DNA of 34,287 nucleotides from Alphaproteobacteria bacterium (GTDB taxonomy: Bacteria > Pseudomonadota > Alphaproteobacteria > Caulobacterales > Maricaulaceae), in assembly GCA_018222865.1 (NCBI GenBank), contig JAAEZM010000011.1, positions 55,395 through 89,681 of the forward strand. Reading direction: 5' to 3'. Under the pieces are notes generated by a model. The model did no database searches. It was given only the letters and a program-made list of their open reading frames with translations, and was not told the origin of the DNA. Both the position numbers and the translations under genes were made by a program. Positions 26,865 through 34,287 of this stretch are shown here, piece after piece; position 1 is the first letter of the stretch; each line of letters begins with the position of its first letter.

Positions 26865-28060
26865 TCACCTCCAAGAATACGTCCATGCAGCGGCCGACGG
26901 CCCAGCCATTGAATCAACTCAGCCGGGCGCTCGATATCCCAGACCGCCAAATCAGCTTTCTTGCCCGACTCGATTGTGCCGATCTCAGCTCCCAGACCCA
27001 GAGCGCGAGCCGCTTCTCGGGTGATGCCTGAAAGCGCCTCCTCTACGGTCAGACCAAAAAGCGTGCAGGCCATATTCGCAGCCGTAAGGATCGAGAGCAG
27101 CGGAGACGAGCCGGGATTTGCGTCGGTTGCGACCGCCATGGGAACGCCGGCCTGCCGCATCAAATCGACGGGCGGCTTGCGTGTTTCACCGGTGGAATAA
27201 TAGGCCCCTGGCAGAAGCACTCCGACAGTTCCGCTCTTCGCCATCGCTTTGATAGAGGCGGCACTGGAATACTCGATATGGTCCGCGGAAAGACCGTCAA
27301 ATTCCGCCACTAACTGCCCACCGCCAAGATCAGAAAACTGATCTGCGTGTAGCTTGACTGGCAATCCTACCGCCTTTGCAGCGATGAAGAGTCGACGGGT
27401 CTCTTCCGGCGAGAAAGCGATGCTCTCGCAATACGCATCCACCGCATCTGCCAGCCCTTCGCGCGCAGCTTCACGGATCAGCGGGATACACACCTCATCG
27501 ATATAGGCCGCTGAGCGACCTTCATATTCCGGGGGAATAGCATGTGCGGCCAGCAAGGTCGTCATGACCCGCATTCCAGAGGCGAGCCCGGTTGCACGCG
27601 CAGCCTTGAGCATGGCGAGTTCGCTTTCGAAGGTGAGACCATAGCCAGACTTGATCTCAATCGTCCCGACACCTTCTTCAATAAAGGTATCAAGGCGAGA
27701 GAGCGCTCCGGCTGCCAATTCAGCCGCCCCCGCCTTACGGGTTTCCGCTACAGTCCTGGCGATACCACCCCCGGCCTGAGCGATTTGCGTGTAGGTCTCT
27801 CCGGCCAGACGGCGCTCAAATTCGTCAGAGCGATCTCCCGCGAAGGTCAGATGCGTATGGCAATCGATCAATGCCGGCGTGACCCAGCGCCCCTCCAGAT
27901 CGACCACCATGGGCGCCGAGGGGGCGTCCTCCTCCGGGCCCGCATAAACGATCCGGTCAGCGTAGGTCGCAATCGCGCCCTTCTCTACCGCTCCGTATGG
28001 CGTGGCGCCTGGTCTCATCGTAGCCAAGCGCGCATTTGTATAAAGCCGGTCGGCGTGCAT
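26855..28060 (-). CDS. hutI: Imidazolonepropionase
   Basis: HutI opens the imidazolone ring to give N-formimino-L-glutamate, the third step. The 401-residue amidohydrolase has metal ligands in [14 protein letters not shown] (His68, His70), the family segment [49 protein letters not shown] and [11 protein letters not shown]. The ATG is preceded by GAGGAG at 7 bp. It is the first gene of the minus-strand hut operon and is read from the divergent hutI-hutF region containing the predicted HutC operator. Confidence 0.97.
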   Translation of the reverse strand: MHADRLYTNARLATMRPGATPYGAVEKGAIATYADRIVYAGPEEDAPSAPMVVDLEGRWVTPALIDCHTHLTFAGDRSDEFERRLAGETYTQIAQAGGGIARTVAETRKAGAAELAAGALSRLDTFIEEGVGTIEIKSGYGLTFESELAMLKAARATGLASGMRVMTTLLAAHAIPPEYEGRSAAYIDEVCIPLIREAAREGLADAVDAYCESIAFSPEETRRLFIAAKAVGLPVKLHADQFSDLGGGQLVAEFDGLSADHIEYSSAASIKAMAKSGTVGVLLPGAYYSTGETRKPPVDLMRQAGVPMAVATDANPGSSPLLSILTAANMACTLFGLTVEEALSGITREAARALGLGAEIGTIESGKKADLAVWDIERPAELIQWLGRRPLHGRILGGEWL

Positions 28061-28102
28061 CTTCTGCTCCTCAAGCCGGGTGTTTCACCTCGAAGCTCAT
28101 TA

Positions 28103-28112
28103 TGTATATACA
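28103..28112. promoter_or_regulatory. Predicted HutC operator
   Basis: TGTATATACA is a perfect 10-bp palindrome between the divergent hutI and hutF starts. It matches the core of the known HutC recognition sequence (TGTATATACA, described for Pseudomonas and other proteobacteria), and hutC itself is in the cluster. It immediately abuts the TATAAT box of the predicted hutI promoter, so bound HutC should block transcription start on that side. Confidence 0.85.
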
Positions 28113-28139
28113 ATTATAGAGCCGCTTCATTCCTGTCTA
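28113..28139 (-). promoter_or_regulatory. Possible hutI promoter
   Basis: On the minus strand a perfect TATAAT (28118-28113) lies 15 bp after TAGACA (28139-28134), a five-of-six -35 match. The spacing is short. The predicted HutC operator begins at the next base downstream, covering the expected transcription start. No equally good promoter was seen for hutF. Confidence 0.5.
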
Positions 28140-28154
28140 TCCAGGAGGTCTTCA

Positions 28155-29528
28155 ATGACTGAATTTCACTGTGAACACGTGCTGACCGATACCGGCTGGG
28201 CCCGAGATGTAACGCTTCAGTGCTCATCTGATGGAGTGATCACGCACATCTTCACTGACACCGAAGCTGGCGCAAATGCAATCCGCCTCGGGACCGTTCT
28301 GCCCGGTATGACAAATCTGCACTCTCACGCGTTTCAGCGCGGCATGGCCGGTCTCTCGGAGCAGCGTGGCCCCACTCAGGATAGTTTTTGGACCTGGCGG
28401 GATTTGATGTACCGCTTTGTCGGGGCCATTACGCCTGAGGATATGGAGGCGATCGCCGCCCTTGCCTATTGCGAAATGCTCGAGAGCGGCTTCACCCGCG
28501 TCGCAGAATTCCATTACCTCCATCATGGTCCCAATGGGCAAGCCTATGATGACCCAGCAGAGATGGCTGGCAGGGTTTGCAAGGCATCACAGACCGCCGG
28601 CATCGCCATGACCTTGCTGCCCGTGCTCTATCGCTGGTCAGGCTTTGGCCGCGATGAGCCATCTGTCGGACAACAGCGTTTCACCAATTCGATCGACAGC
28701 TATGAAACACTCTGGTCTGCGGCGATGGCCCACACGCGCCGACTTGAGAACGCCCGAATTGGGGTGGCACCCCACTCTTTGCGCGCCACGGATATAGAAG
28801 ACATTCAGGCCCTGACTGAACTCGCCGGACAACGTCCCATACATATTCACATCGCGGAGCAAACCGGTGAAGTGGAGGCGTGTATGGCGTTTCACAGCGC
28901 GCGTCCGGTTGAGCTTCTGTTGGAAAAGGCCCCCGTCGATGAACGCTGGTGCCTGGTCCATGCCACGCACATGACGCGGGCGGAAACCGAAGCGCTCGTG
29001 CGCTCGCGCGCCGTCGCTGGACTTTGCCCCCTGACCGAGGCGAATCTTGGTGATGGCATATTCCCCGCCCGAGATTTCACCGAAGCAGGCGGCACTTTCG
29101 GTATTGGGTCGGATAGTCATATCCGCATCGACCTGGCGGAAGAACTCCGACTACTCGAGTACAGTCAGCGCCTCTCGCACCATCAACGCAATGTCTTGAG
29201 TGAGACGGGACAGAGCACGGGCCGTTTCCTGTTCAGCCACGCGCTTCACGGCGGAGGTCAAGCCTCTGGTCAGGATCGCTCGGGGATCCGCATCGGTGCG
29301 GCCGCCGATCTGGTGGAACTCAATATCAACGCCCCGGCTCTGATCGGTCGATGCGAAGATGCGGTTCTCGACACGTGGATCTTCTCGGGAGATGGACGAT
29401 TGGTTCAATCGGTCTATGTTTCGGCAAATCAGGTAGTGAGCGGAGGTCAGGCGCTAGCCCGTGCCGATGTAGACGCATCATATCGGCATGCGCTGCAAGC
29501 GCTCCTCCGGCGAGTTGACAGGCAATAA
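28155..29528 (+). CDS. hutF: Formimidoylglutamate deiminase
   Basis: HutF hydrolyses N-formimino-L-glutamate to N-formylglutamate and ammonia. The 457-residue amidohydrolase has LPGMTNLHSHAFQRGMAGL with metal ligands His56 and His58, DSFWTWRDLMYRF, VAEFHYLHHGPNG, HIHIAEQTGEVEAC, LVHATHMT and FGIGSDSHIRIDLAEELR. ATG 28155 is preceded by AGGAGGT; the longer frame from 28080 would start inside the promoter and operator region. hutC follows after 4 bp, so HutC is made from the operon it represses. Confidence 0.96.
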   Translation: MTEFHCEHVLTDTGWARDVTLQCSSDGVITHIFTDTEAGANAIRLGTVLPGMTNLHSHAFQRGMAGLSEQRGPTQDSFWTWRDLMYRFVGAITPEDMEAIAALAYCEMLESGFTRVAEFHYLHHGPNGQAYDDPAEMAGRVCKASQTAGIAMTLLPVLYRWSGFGRDEPSVGQQRFTNSIDSYETLWSAAMAHTRRLENARIGVAPHSLRATDIEDIQALTELAGQRPIHIHIAEQTGEVEACMAFHSARPVELLLEKAPVDERWCLVHATHMTRAETEALVRSRAVAGLCPLTEANLGDGIFPARDFTEAGGTFGIGSDSHIRIDLAEELRLLEYSQRLSHHQRNVLSETGQSTGRFLFSHALHGGGQASGQDRSGIRIGAAADLVELNINAPALIGRCEDAVLDTWIFSGDGRLVQSVYVSANQVVSGGQALARADVDASYRHALQALLRRVDRQ

Positions 29529-29532
29529 GACT

Positions 29533-30270
29533 ATGAATGATTGGCAGGCAGAACTGCAGCTTGATGGCCAGGGCGCAGTCTATGAACAGATCAAGCGCGT
29601 TCTTGGAAACCAGATCACCTCAGGTGCTTGGCCAGCAGGCGAACGTGTACCCGGTGAAGAAGAGCTCGCACGACATTTCGGCACCGCTCGCATGACTGTC
29701 CACCGCGCCCTGCGCGAACTGACGGATAGCGGCCACATCATTCGCCGACGCCGCGCCGGAAGTTTTGTCGCGGCCCCGCCCGCCCCTTCAGCCGTCCTGG
29801 AAATTGCGGATATGGCGCGCGTGATTCCACAACGCGGGCAGCGCTACCGCTATGAGTGCCTGAGCAATGACACGGTATCTGCACCAGATGATATTGCGCT
29901 CCGGCTTGGCATCCAGGAAGGGGCAGATGTCCAATATGTGCTGTGCCGCCACCTTGGCGATGGAGACGCTGTCGAGCTTGAGGAAAGATGGATCAATCTT
30001 CAGGTCCTGCCAGAAGCCGCGGCGCAGAATTTTCGTACACTCAGCCCTGGCGCCTGGCTGCTTTCAGTTGCCGGCTGGACTGAAGCAGAGCATGTGATTA
30101 GCGCTGAAAACGCGGATGAAGTCACTGCTGAGCAACTCGATATTGAAGCCGGAACGGCCTGCCTAATTCTGGAACGCCGGACATTCCAAGATGATGCCGT
30201 TGTCACTTTTGCCCGCTTGACGCACCCCGGCAATCGACATCGCTTCACCGAACGGTTCAAGCCGCGCTAG
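29533..30270 (+). CDS. hutC: Histidine utilization repressor HutC (GntR/HutC family)
   Basis: HutC represses hut genes and is released by urocanate. The 245-residue protein has an N-terminal GntR winged helix (about 15-85: AVYEQIKRVLGNQITSGAWP, GEEELARHFGTARMTVHRAL, HIIRRRRAGSFVA) and a C-terminal UTRA ligand domain (about 95-240) ending in the family-typical LTHPGNRHRFTERF. The start ATG at 29533 is 4 bp after the hutF stop with a weak ribosome binding site, suggesting coupled translation. The matching palindrome lies upstream of hutF, giving autoregulation. Confidence 0.95.
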   Translation: MNDWQAELQLDGQGAVYEQIKRVLGNQITSGAWPAGERVPGEEELARHFGTARMTVHRALRELTDSGHIIRRRRAGSFVAAPPAPSAVLEIADMARVIPQRGQRYRYECLSNDTVSAPDDIALRLGIQEGADVQYVLCRHLGDGDAVELEERWINLQVLPEAAAQNFRTLSPGAWLLSVAGWTEAEHVISAENADEVTAEQLDIEAGTACLILERRTFQDDAVVTFARLTHPGNRHRFTERFKPR

Positions 30271-30616
30271 CGACGACTTGTCCCTGCCCGTTACGCGAAT
30301 GCCGGTCACTGTTCAGCTCACAGTGTGTAACTCCGTGTGTGCAATTGCTTGTGTGCCGCCCCAGGGATTTCCGAGCCTATTCGAATAGAGATTTCATCGC
30401 TTTTGCCTCCCGGCTAAGATGCAAACTTAACTACATGCATCTTGTACCCTTGCGATTTGAACATTCCCGAAATAGGATAATCTCTGGTTGCTTTAATTTG
30501 CTTAGTGCAACCAGGTGTGAGGGGGTGTCATGCGTACTATTTTTGTCTACGCCGCATTAGCGGTATTGCTATATCTATTGCCCACAGTAGGTGAAGCTGA
30601 AGCGCCCGTATCGCAA
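30271..30616. other. 346-bp intergenic stretch, AT-richer than its surroundings
   Basis: Between hutC and the end of the serine hydrolase gene there is no convincing gene. It contains a small hairpin CACTGT-7 nt-ACAGTG at 30307-30325 without a T-run, three GTGTG runs between 30323 and 30355, the inverted repeat listed at 30484-30514, and the start of a doubtful 83-codon frame at 30530-30781 (RBS-like GAGGGGG, hydrophobic first 20 residues). Two thirds of that frame is antisense to the hydrolase gene, so I do not call it a gene. Confidence 0.6.
30484..30514. repeat. 8-bp perfect inverted repeat, 15-bp spacer
   Basis: CTGGTTGC (30484-30491) and GCAACCAG (30507-30514) flank the AT-rich spacer TTTAATTTGCTTAGT. 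It could be a dimeric regulator site or a hairpin. There is no T-run after it on the plus strand; on the minus strand it is about 100 bp beyond the hydrolase stop. Confidence 0.6.
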
Positions 30617-31807
30617 TCAGTCGCGCTCGATGGCCTGCATAATCCGGTCAATGAATGCACCGCGCTGGCTCGCCTCGATCCAACGGACAACCGCGACGAT
30701 ACGGTGCTCGGGATCGACGAAAACCATGTTTGCGCCAGCGCCGAGATAGGCGAAGCTGGTCGAGGGCGCGGAATCGACTGAGATCGTCGCGCCCTCAAGC
30801 TCCGGACTATTCAGGAAAAAGTTCATATACCCGTAGTGAGGCGCCGTTTGCGTCGGCGTCAGCGAAGCTTCAAACCAGCTGTCAGAGAGAATTTCTTCTC
30901 CGTCCCACTGGCCACGATGCAAGCCCAAAAGTCCCAGCCGAGCCTGGTCATATACGGACAGCATCATCCCACCGCCCCAATGACCGCCCCCGGAAACGGA
31001 CCACATTTCTTCGCCGTTGAGGGTGATATAGCTATTGCGGTAGCCGTGCCATTCCCATGTATTCGATGAGCCAATCGGGCTCATAATCTCTTCGCGAAGC
31101 ACGTCTGACAAAGGGCGCTCGAACACATAGAGCGCAGCGAGTGCCAAGGCATTCACCCGGACATCATTATACTCCCAGGCCGAGCCCGGTTCCGGAGGCC
31201 CCGCCACCAGATCGCGGGCAGGATTATCGCGCGCCGGGCGGTCGGCCCAGGCCGGCTTGTCCCAGAGGGTTCCCCACCATCCCGATGTCTGGCGCAACAT
31301 CTGATCCCAGGTAATTTCGCGGTTATGGTCCGTATGAAAACGCGGATCCGCGACGCGTTCGGAAACTGGATCATGCACATCTGCGATCAGCCCCTCATCG
31401 ACCGCGACACCCACGACATGGCTGAGGAAGGTCTTAGAGATCGAGAAAGTCATGTCGACGCGGTCAAGATCTCCCCATTCCGCTACGATATAGCCGTCAC
31501 GAACGATCATACCCGCCGGGCCACCCCGACGACGCAGCTCGCCGAGGGGACTGGAATGCGGTTCAAAGGCCCAGGTCAGCGGCACCATAACCGAAAGATC
31601 CCGCGCATCGACGCCTTCCCAGCCTTCACGGGGCTGGGTCTCATTCTCGATTGCAAAGTCCACCGCCGCCTGCAGGGCATCAGCGTCGAAGCCGAGTTCG
31701 ATCGCATCCCGGCGCTCCCACTGAGCGTCTCCTTGTGGCGGAAAATAATCCTGAGCAGACGCTTCAAATGACAGCGCGCAAGCCAGACCTGCAATCAAGT
31801 AACGCAT
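30617..31807 (-). CDS. Exported serine hydrolase, beta-lactamase class C fold
   Basis: The 396-residue protein starts with a signal peptide (MRYLIAGLACALSFEASAQD) and has the beta-lactamase/penicillin-binding fold. The nucleophile motif is FSISKTF, with Ser122 and Lys125 (SxxK). The tyrosine motif is WEYNDVRVN, with Tyr213, where Asn directly follows Tyr instead of the usual YxN. A GGGHWGGGM stretch is in the region where KTG or HxG occurs. The fold includes beta-lactamases, esterases (EstB), D-aminopeptidases and nylon-oligomer hydrolases; the sequence does not tell which. ATG 31807 follows GGAGGGG; frames upstream to 31954 overlap the receptor gene. The TonB-dependent receptor ends 22 bp before it, implying a shared transcript. 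Confidence 0.85.
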   Translation of the reverse strand: MRYLIAGLACALSFEASAQDYFPPQGDAQWERRDAIELGFDADALQAAVDFAIENETQPREGWEGVDARDLSVMVPLTWAFEPHSSPLGELRRRGGPAGMIVRDGYIVAEWGDLDRVDMTFSISKTFLSHVVGVAVDEGLIADVHDPVSERVADPRFHTDHNREITWDQMLRQTSGWWGTLWDKPAWADRPARDNPARDLVAGPPEPGSAWEYNDVRVNALALAALYVFERPLSDVLREEIMSPIGSSNTWEWHGYRNSYITLNGEEMWSVSGGGHWGGGMMLSVYDQARLGLLGLHRGQWDGEEILSDSWFEASLTPTQTAPHYGYMNFFLNSPELEGATISVDSAPSTSFAYLGAGANMVFVDPEHRIVAVVRWIEASQRGAFIDRIMQAIERD

Positions 31808-31829
31808 CATCCCCTCCCCGAGATTTTGC

Positions 31830-33818
31830 TTAGTATTCGACACGCACACCCAAGCTAACCGCGCGCGGCTCACCGGGGAAGTAACGATCATTGCCGAAAG
31901 CGAAATCGGCGCGCTCTGCATACCGTTCATCCAGAAGGTTCCGAACCGCGCCAAATAAAGTCACACCATTCTCAAACGCGTAGCGTGCCCGAAGGTTCAG
32001 CAGGTCATGACCGTCATAGCGACGGGTATTGGCTGCATTGGTGAAATACTCCGCGACATGCACCCACTCCGCACTGATCCAGACCGGATCAATCGGTGTC
32101 CAGTTCAAACGCGCTGAGACCAACCAGTCAGGAGCGGTATCGACACGGTCACCATTGGTGATCACTTCGCTGGCATTGCCGACATTCCGGTCAAAGGCGT
32201 AGGTGTGCTCCGCCCAGGTTGCTGCGAGATCGAAAGACAGCGCGTCCGACAGGGGTTGAGACCATTCGACCTCGATCCCGTGATGATCCGTCTTGCCATC
32301 CGTGACATTGACGCCATCGGCATCACGAAAGAAGACATTTTCCTTGCGCATGATGAAGCCGGTCACCTCGAAACGGGCTCCGGAGACGGTTGAAACACGA
32401 TAGCCAAGCTCGGCGCTGTCGAGCGTTTCCGGCTCAATCTGCGAAATATCCTGACCAGGCTGGAGGCGATACAGCTCAGCGGTCTGTGGAGCCCGCGCCC
32501 CGCGCGCCACTCGCCCGAAGAGCGCCGCCCGGTCATTGATCCCATAATTGAAGCCGAAATGCGGTGTCAGCGTTTCGAAATCATCGTCGCGATCGGCCAA
32601 GCGCAAATAACGGCCGACGCTATTGGCTGCGAGCTTGTTGTCGTAATCATACTCGGTGCGCTCATAACGAAGGCCCGCCTGAAGATCGAGCTGATCGGTA
32701 ACCTGCCACCGTGTCTGGCCATAGAGCGCGATAACGCTCGCATCGACGCTGTAATCATAGTGCTCGCCCTGAACAAAGCTGAAGCGCGTTGGCTGGGACT
32801 GGAACTCGCTTAACTCGCCATTGGAGCGATCCAGGTCCAGGCCAAGCGTGACGCGCCAATTGCCGACGTCCCGGTTGAGATAGGATTGGAGTCCGAAGCT
32901 GGAATGACGGCTCTCCTCCAAAGGCTCGGTCGGGAAGAAGTGCATCAGGAAATCCATATCCTGATCGCGAAGATAAGGGCGAAGGTTCCATTCCCAGCCG
33001 TTTTGAAATGCCCCTGAAAGCTGGAGATCCGCCCGCACCGCATAAGCATCGCGATAGGCTTCCGGATCGCCGTTCACACGGCTAGCCGCCTCATCCTCAT
33101 AAGCGTTCTGACCAAAGATAAAGCCAGCGGTTTCCTGATTGAGTGACACGCCTGACAGCGTGAACTGCCAATCAATCTGACCCATCTGGCCACCGGTGCG
33201 GGCGATGAGCTCGACGCGGTCGAGGCCTGCCTCATCGCGCCAGCCATCTTCATGCTGCCCCGCCAGACCGATCAATGCCCGATTGCCCGCAGAATTAAAC
33301 CGCTGGAGCGTGCGCCCACGATAACGCCCGAAAGACCCGGCGCCGGCCTCAACGAACTGGCCCTCTCCATCAAGCTGGGGCAAACGGATATTGATCGCAC
33401 CGTGTAGAGCGTTTGAGCCGTGCAAAGCAGAACCGGGGCCACGCAGCACTTCAATGGAACTGGCCAATCCATTGGCGCTCTCAAACAGACCATTCACATT
33501 GGCAAAGCCCGCAGCGCGCAGCGGCAGGCTATCCTCCAGATAGAGGAAAGAGCCTGCACCGGCACCCCCCACCAAGACGGGGGAGCGAATAGCGGTGAGG
33601 TGTTCTGCGCCATTGCCGCGGTGAATATTGACCCCGGCGATGCGATTGAGAAGCTCGGCGGGATGTTGTGCCCCGACCGATGCAATCTCCTCTTCGCCCA
33701 AAAGGCCTACCGGGAGGACTGCCGCGTCGCGCGCCTCGCCGCCTCGCTCTGCAGTGACCACAATTGTATCCGGCCCTGTTTCACTCAACAGGGCAGCAAA
33801 CATCATCGCGGACAGCAT
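31830..33818 (-). CDS. TonB-dependent outer-membrane receptor
   Basis: The 662-residue protein has a plug domain (about 25-150: DTIVVTAERGGEARDAAVLP, ELLNRIAGVNIHRGNGAEHL, SSIEVLRGPGSALHGSNALH, GAINIRLPQ) and a 22-strand barrel ending in aromatic Tyr (RAVSLGVRVEY). FGRVARGARAPQTAELYRL and FGAVRNLLDERYAERADFAF are standard barrel blocks. The TonB box is likely DTIVVTA. The signal peptide is unusually short and lacks N-terminal Lys/Arg (MLSAMMFAALLSETG), yet the ribosome site AAGGAGG fits this ATG and no upstream start is better. Substrate is unknown; the small barrel size resembles BtuB/iron-chelate receptors. The exported serine hydrolase downstream may process what it imports. Confidence 0.93.
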   Translation of the reverse strand: MLSAMMFAALLSETGPDTIVVTAERGGEARDAAVLPVGLLGEEEIASVGAQHPAELLNRIAGVNIHRGNGAEHLTAIRSPVLVGGAGAGSFLYLEDSLPLRAAGFANVNGLFESANGLASSIEVLRGPGSALHGSNALHGAINIRLPQLDGEGQFVEAGAGSFGRYRGRTLQRFNSAGNRALIGLAGQHEDGWRDEAGLDRVELIARTGGQMGQIDWQFTLSGVSLNQETAGFIFGQNAYEDEAASRVNGDPEAYRDAYAVRADLQLSGAFQNGWEWNLRPYLRDQDMDFLMHFFPTEPLEESRHSSFGLQSYLNRDVGNWRVTLGLDLDRSNGELSEFQSQPTRFSFVQGEHYDYSVDASVIALYGQTRWQVTDQLDLQAGLRYERTEYDYDNKLAANSVGRYLRLADRDDDFETLTPHFGFNYGINDRAALFGRVARGARAPQTAELYRLQPGQDISQIEPETLDSAELGYRVSTVSGARFEVTGFIMRKENVFFRDADGVNVTDGKTDHHGIEVEWSQPLSDALSFDLAATWAEHTYAFDRNVGNASEVITNGDRVDTAPDWLVSARLNWTPIDPVWISAEWVHVAEYFTNAANTRRYDGHDLLNLRARYAFENGVTLFGAVRNLLDERYAERADFAFGNDRYFPGEPRAVSLGVRVEY

Positions 33819-33854
33819 TATTCCTCCTTGGCGCCTGAGAGAGAGCTAGGCGCC

Positions 33855-34287
33855 TTACTTCTTCGCTGCTCGTACCGCATGGCGCTTACGCAATACGGCG
33901 ACAACATCATCCAGGCTCAAATCACGGGATTCGAGCAAAACCATGAGGTGGAAAACTAGGTCAGCCGCTTCGCCAACCAAGGCCTCATCATCTTCCGATA
34001 CAGCGGCCATGGCGACTTCCACGCCCTCTTCGCCAACTTTCTGCGCCGGGCGCTTTGGTGCCCGGGACAACAAGTCGCCCACATAGGACCCTTTGGGCTT
34101 TTCCTTCTTCCGCTTGCGGATGATGGAACGCAGGTGCGCCAGATACCCCAAGCCCGGGCCTGGATCGTCGCCAAAACAGGTCACTGTACCGAGGTGGCAA
34201 GCAGGCCCCTTGGGCTTCACTTCCAAAAGCAGAGTGTCTCGGTCACAATCATTGGAGATAGTCACCAGCTTAAAGACATTCCCGCAT
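33855..34287 (-). CDS. hisI: Bifunctional phosphoribosyl-AMP cyclohydrolase/phosphoribosyl-ATP pyrophosphatase (HisIE), 5' end outside window
   Basis: The frame is open through the right edge, reading [17 protein letters not shown] and on. That is the C-terminal part of HisI (PRA-CH), with the metal-binding Asp-Cys-Asp-x-Asp and the [12 protein letters not shown] cysteine pair. After a linker, residues [40 protein letters not shown], and [20 protein letters not shown] form the HisE pyrophosphohydrolase domain. Both enzymes act at steps two and three of histidine synthesis. The GTG at 34265 would give a HisE-like fragment, but it lies inside the HisI domain, so a fused HisIE starting beyond the edge is the better reading. 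The TonB receptor gene follows after 36 bp. Confidence 0.88.
   Translation of the reverse strand, partial: CGNVFKLVTISNDCDRDTLLLEVKPKGPACHLGTVTCFGDDPGPGLGYLAHLRSIIRKRKKEKPKGSYVGDLLSRAPKRPAQKVGEEGVEVAMAAVSEDDEALVGEAADLVFHLMVLLESRDLSLDDVVAVLRKRHAVRAAKK

Noticed and set aside
30530-30781. 83-codon plus-strand frame with a hydrophobic start and RBS-like sequence
   Set aside because: Most of it is antisense to the serine hydrolase C-terminus and the residues after the hydrophobic part look like shadow translation. It is kept only as a finding.
33830-33854. Two GGCGCC hexamers flanking TGAGAGAGAGCTA between hisIE and the TonB receptor
   Set aside because: The stem is only six bases, has no T-run and does not cover the ribosome site, so neither a terminator nor a riboswitch can be supported.

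Overview
The window looks like chromosomal DNA of an alphaproteobacterium, most likely a marine member of the Caulobacterales/Maricaulales (Hyphomonadaceae- or Maricaulaceae-like). This is inferred from the alphaproteobacterial form of the omega subunit, the single bifunctional Rel/SpoT protein, the pdxJ-acpS-rnc neighbourhood, a TonB-dependent receptor, moderately high GC and very tight gene packing with ATGA overlaps. The species cannot be named from sequence alone. I see no insertion sequence, integrase, CRISPR array, rRNA or tRNA.

Region 1 (1-5.1 kb, minus strand) is a housekeeping operon read folK - rpoZ - rel/spoT - pyrE - pdxJ - acpS - rnc (rnc runs off the left edge). From rel/spoT to rnc every junction overlaps. 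Divergent from it is a NYN-domain nuclease plus a family-5 (Fe-S) uracil-DNA glycosylase, then a GlxA-type AraC regulator. Convergent to these is smpB, preceded by dapA (minus). Divergent from dapA is a secreted Slt70-like lytic transglycosylase, followed by a secreted HExxH putative metalloprotease.

Region 2 (12-21.2 kb) is rich in amino-acid and fatty-acid catabolism: a threonine/serine dehydratase divergent from an AlkK-like acyl-CoA ligase, a 68-aa Imm-type membrane protein, then a minus-strand set. That set holds kbl and tdh (threonine to glycine via 2-amino-3-ketobutyrate), with a stomatin-like stub protein and two unknown membrane proteins between them. A nitroreductase follows tdh at 3 bp and carries the Glu-Tyr-Lys signature of iodotyrosine deiodinases. 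The TDH lacks all four cysteines of the structural zinc lobe.

Region 3 (21.4-30.3 kb) starts with a GH46-like glycoside hydrolase carrying a peptidoglycan-binding domain, convergent with a small membrane protein. A complete histidine-utilisation cluster follows: hutI-hutH-hutG-hutU (minus) divergent from hutF-hutC (plus). The 94-bp divergent region holds a perfect TGTATATACA palindrome, the expected HutC operator, abutting a TATAAT box. The enzyme set specifies the five-step HutF/HutG route to glutamate plus formate.

Region 4 (30.3-34.3 kb) has an AT-richer intergenic stretch with an inverted repeat, then a minus-strand series: hisIE (cut by the right edge), a TonB-dependent receptor and an exported beta-lactamase-fold serine hydrolase. 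Most of the window is ordinary. The points most worth following are the zinc-lobe-less TDH with its dehalogenase-like partner, the kbl/tdh membrane-protein insert, the Imm-like protein and the GH46-like enzyme without a signal peptide.
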